This document shows, piece by piece, positions 63,005 to 64,000 of a stretch of 64,000 nt of DNA. Source of the stretch: Molanna angustata (lineage: Eukaryota > Arthropoda > Insecta > Trichoptera > Molannidae); NCBI GenBank assembly GCA_963576475.1, contig OY754977.1:29733172-29797171 (forward strand), written 5' to 3'. The notes below the pieces were generated by a model that worked only from the letters and a program-made list of their open reading frames with translations, was not told the origin of the DNA and did no database searches. Position 1 is the stretch's first letter. Every line of letters begins with the position of its first letter. The translations under genes were made by a program, and so were the position numbers.

Positions 63005-63535
63005 CAAAAATTCAAATTTATAGTTAGGTAAGTACAATTTATATTAAATGCAATTTATATTTCATGCGTGGCAAAAGACGCATGAAAGTAGAATAAATGC
63101 TGTGGAAATGAGATTACTAAGAAGAGTATGTAATATAACGATATATGATATAATAAAAATGAGGGCATAAGGAGAGAATGCAAGATGAAGAAGAGTATTA
63201 TAAATAAAATTAAAGTGAATTCCTAGAGGTGGTTTGGACATATTGAAAGAACGAATGATGATGAACGACTGGCCAAAAAAATATACATGGGTGTAAGAGA
63301 TTGAGTGAATAGCAGGGGCCGCCCCAGAAAGGGATGCCATGACCATGTGGATGATATTTTGAAGGAAGGAAATATAAGAAGCTTGAATAACCGACGAGCA
63401 TGTATGAGACGATGCATGGATGTAAAGGAAGCTAGGAATGTATGCAAAAATAGAGGAGTATGATGCTCGGTTCTCTCTGCTTACCCCGTAAGGGATATGG
63501 CGTGATGGCACATATGTATGTATGTATGTATTGTC
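63003..63535 (+). pseudogene. RTE-type LINE C-terminal fragment (second copy of duplication and its continuation)
   Basis: Frames in order: AWQKTHESRINAVEMRLLRR, VCNITIYDIIKMRA, WFGHIERTNDDERLAKKIYM-type, then GRPRKGCHDHVDDILKEGNI-type and RRACMRRCMDVKEARNVC, and near 63470 RFSLLTP*GIW before a TATGTATGTATG tail. These are all landmarks of the insect RTE terminal region. Multiple stops and frameshifts make it a pseudogene. The first 301 bp are duplicated upstream. Confidence 0.8.
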
Positions 63536-64000
63536 ATGTTATTTTATTGAATAGCATGACTTACCTCCTCTCAGAAGAGAATTGAAAAAAAAGGATAATC
63601 CACTTTGAAAAAAATGTTAAAATTATGTTAATAGGCAGAGTTTTTTTTGTCTGCGGGCAACCCGGTTAGTTAGTCGCCGAGCGGAAACACCGGATTGCAT
63701 TGCTTTGGCCGATATTCTTTTAACGAGAGGTGACGCGAAAAAGTCAATAAAATGGACGTCACTTAAATAGACAGAGAAAACGCTGTGGCGTTTAAAACAT
63801 TATAAATAACCATAAGAAAAGACTAGTGGGAAAATGGGTAAGTCTCCATGTCTATTTTTTTTGAACATAATTAGTTTGACGTCCACCGACACACAATAAT
63901 TTTATAACATATTCCAGGGTTAACGAGTCCCCCAAATATTCCTTCCTACTAGTTTTTTTTTTATATATTTAATATGTAATGGAATCCAAAGTATTATGTA
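63536..64000. other. Unassigned DNA
   Basis: AAAATGGGTAAGTCTCC near 63831 contains a donor-like GTAAGT right after an ATG, with a TATAAATA word about 30 bp upstream. No coding evidence supports an exon. Confidence 0.2.

Noticed and set aside
63831..63845. ATGGGTAAGT as a first exon with a TATAAATA word upstream
   Set aside because: A start codon directly at a donor is possible but there is no downstream exon in the window to test it.

Overview
This is eukaryotic DNA, almost certainly from an insect. The reasons are an interstitial (TTAGG)n telomere-type array, a very AT-rich and repeat-saturated sequence, tRNA-derived SINEs, RTE-type LINE tails, Penelope-like elements with hammerhead ribozymes, and one GT-AG spliced gene with a TATA box and poly(A) signals. 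Lepidoptera or Hemiptera seem plausible, but the order cannot be fixed from the sequence. There is no bacterial gene organisation, rRNA gene, functional tRNA gene or CRISPR array. Most long open frames are tandem repeats read as codons.

Layout. 0-9 kb: interspersed families A and B, SINE copies, a 1.5-kb 78-bp minisatellite inside a family A copy, and a (GT)n block. 9-25 kb: RTE and Jockey/CR1-type LINE fragments, a 1.7-kb palindromic Penelope-like element with two mirrored GIY-YIG ORFs (11.39-13.10 kb), a 249-bp hammerhead palindrome (18.1 kb), a TIR element (21-22 kb) and a telomeric array (24.92 kb). 26.3-33.5 kb: the one convincing gene, on the minus strand. It has three coding exons for a 67-residue secreted peptide. 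Its introns hold a hammerhead palindrome, RTE fragments and a 2.3-kb 90-bp minisatellite, and a roughly 41-bp minisatellite lies just upstream of its TATA box. 34-44 kb: a long-TIR element with a nested palindromic array, two family B copies, family X tandem copies and a fourth hammerhead palindrome. 44-50 kb: mirrored LINE copies, one split by a CpG-rich TA-flanked DNA transposon, a possible second small secreted-peptide locus at 48 kb, a TAA-flanked MITE and nested SINE/RTE insertions. 50.9-53.5 kb: 4.8 near-identical 536-bp units. 53-64 kb: more TIR elements, a rearranged Penelope-like fragment, a family B copy, an almost perfect palindrome, broken RTE copies and a (TA)n-associated 301-bp duplication.

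The most interesting system is a set of four foldback insertions (11.4, 18.1, 28.7 and 38.7 kb). Each is an inverted duplication of a Penelope-like terminal region with facing hammerhead-like motifs, a one-sided tail carrying a shared motif, and an 11-13 bp target-site duplication. For at least two of them, other copies of the host repeat in this window show the empty site. They look like a coherent family of inverted-dimer ribozyme retroinsertions. The second is the intron-inflated secreted-peptide gene. All assignments come from reading the sequence; no database search was run.
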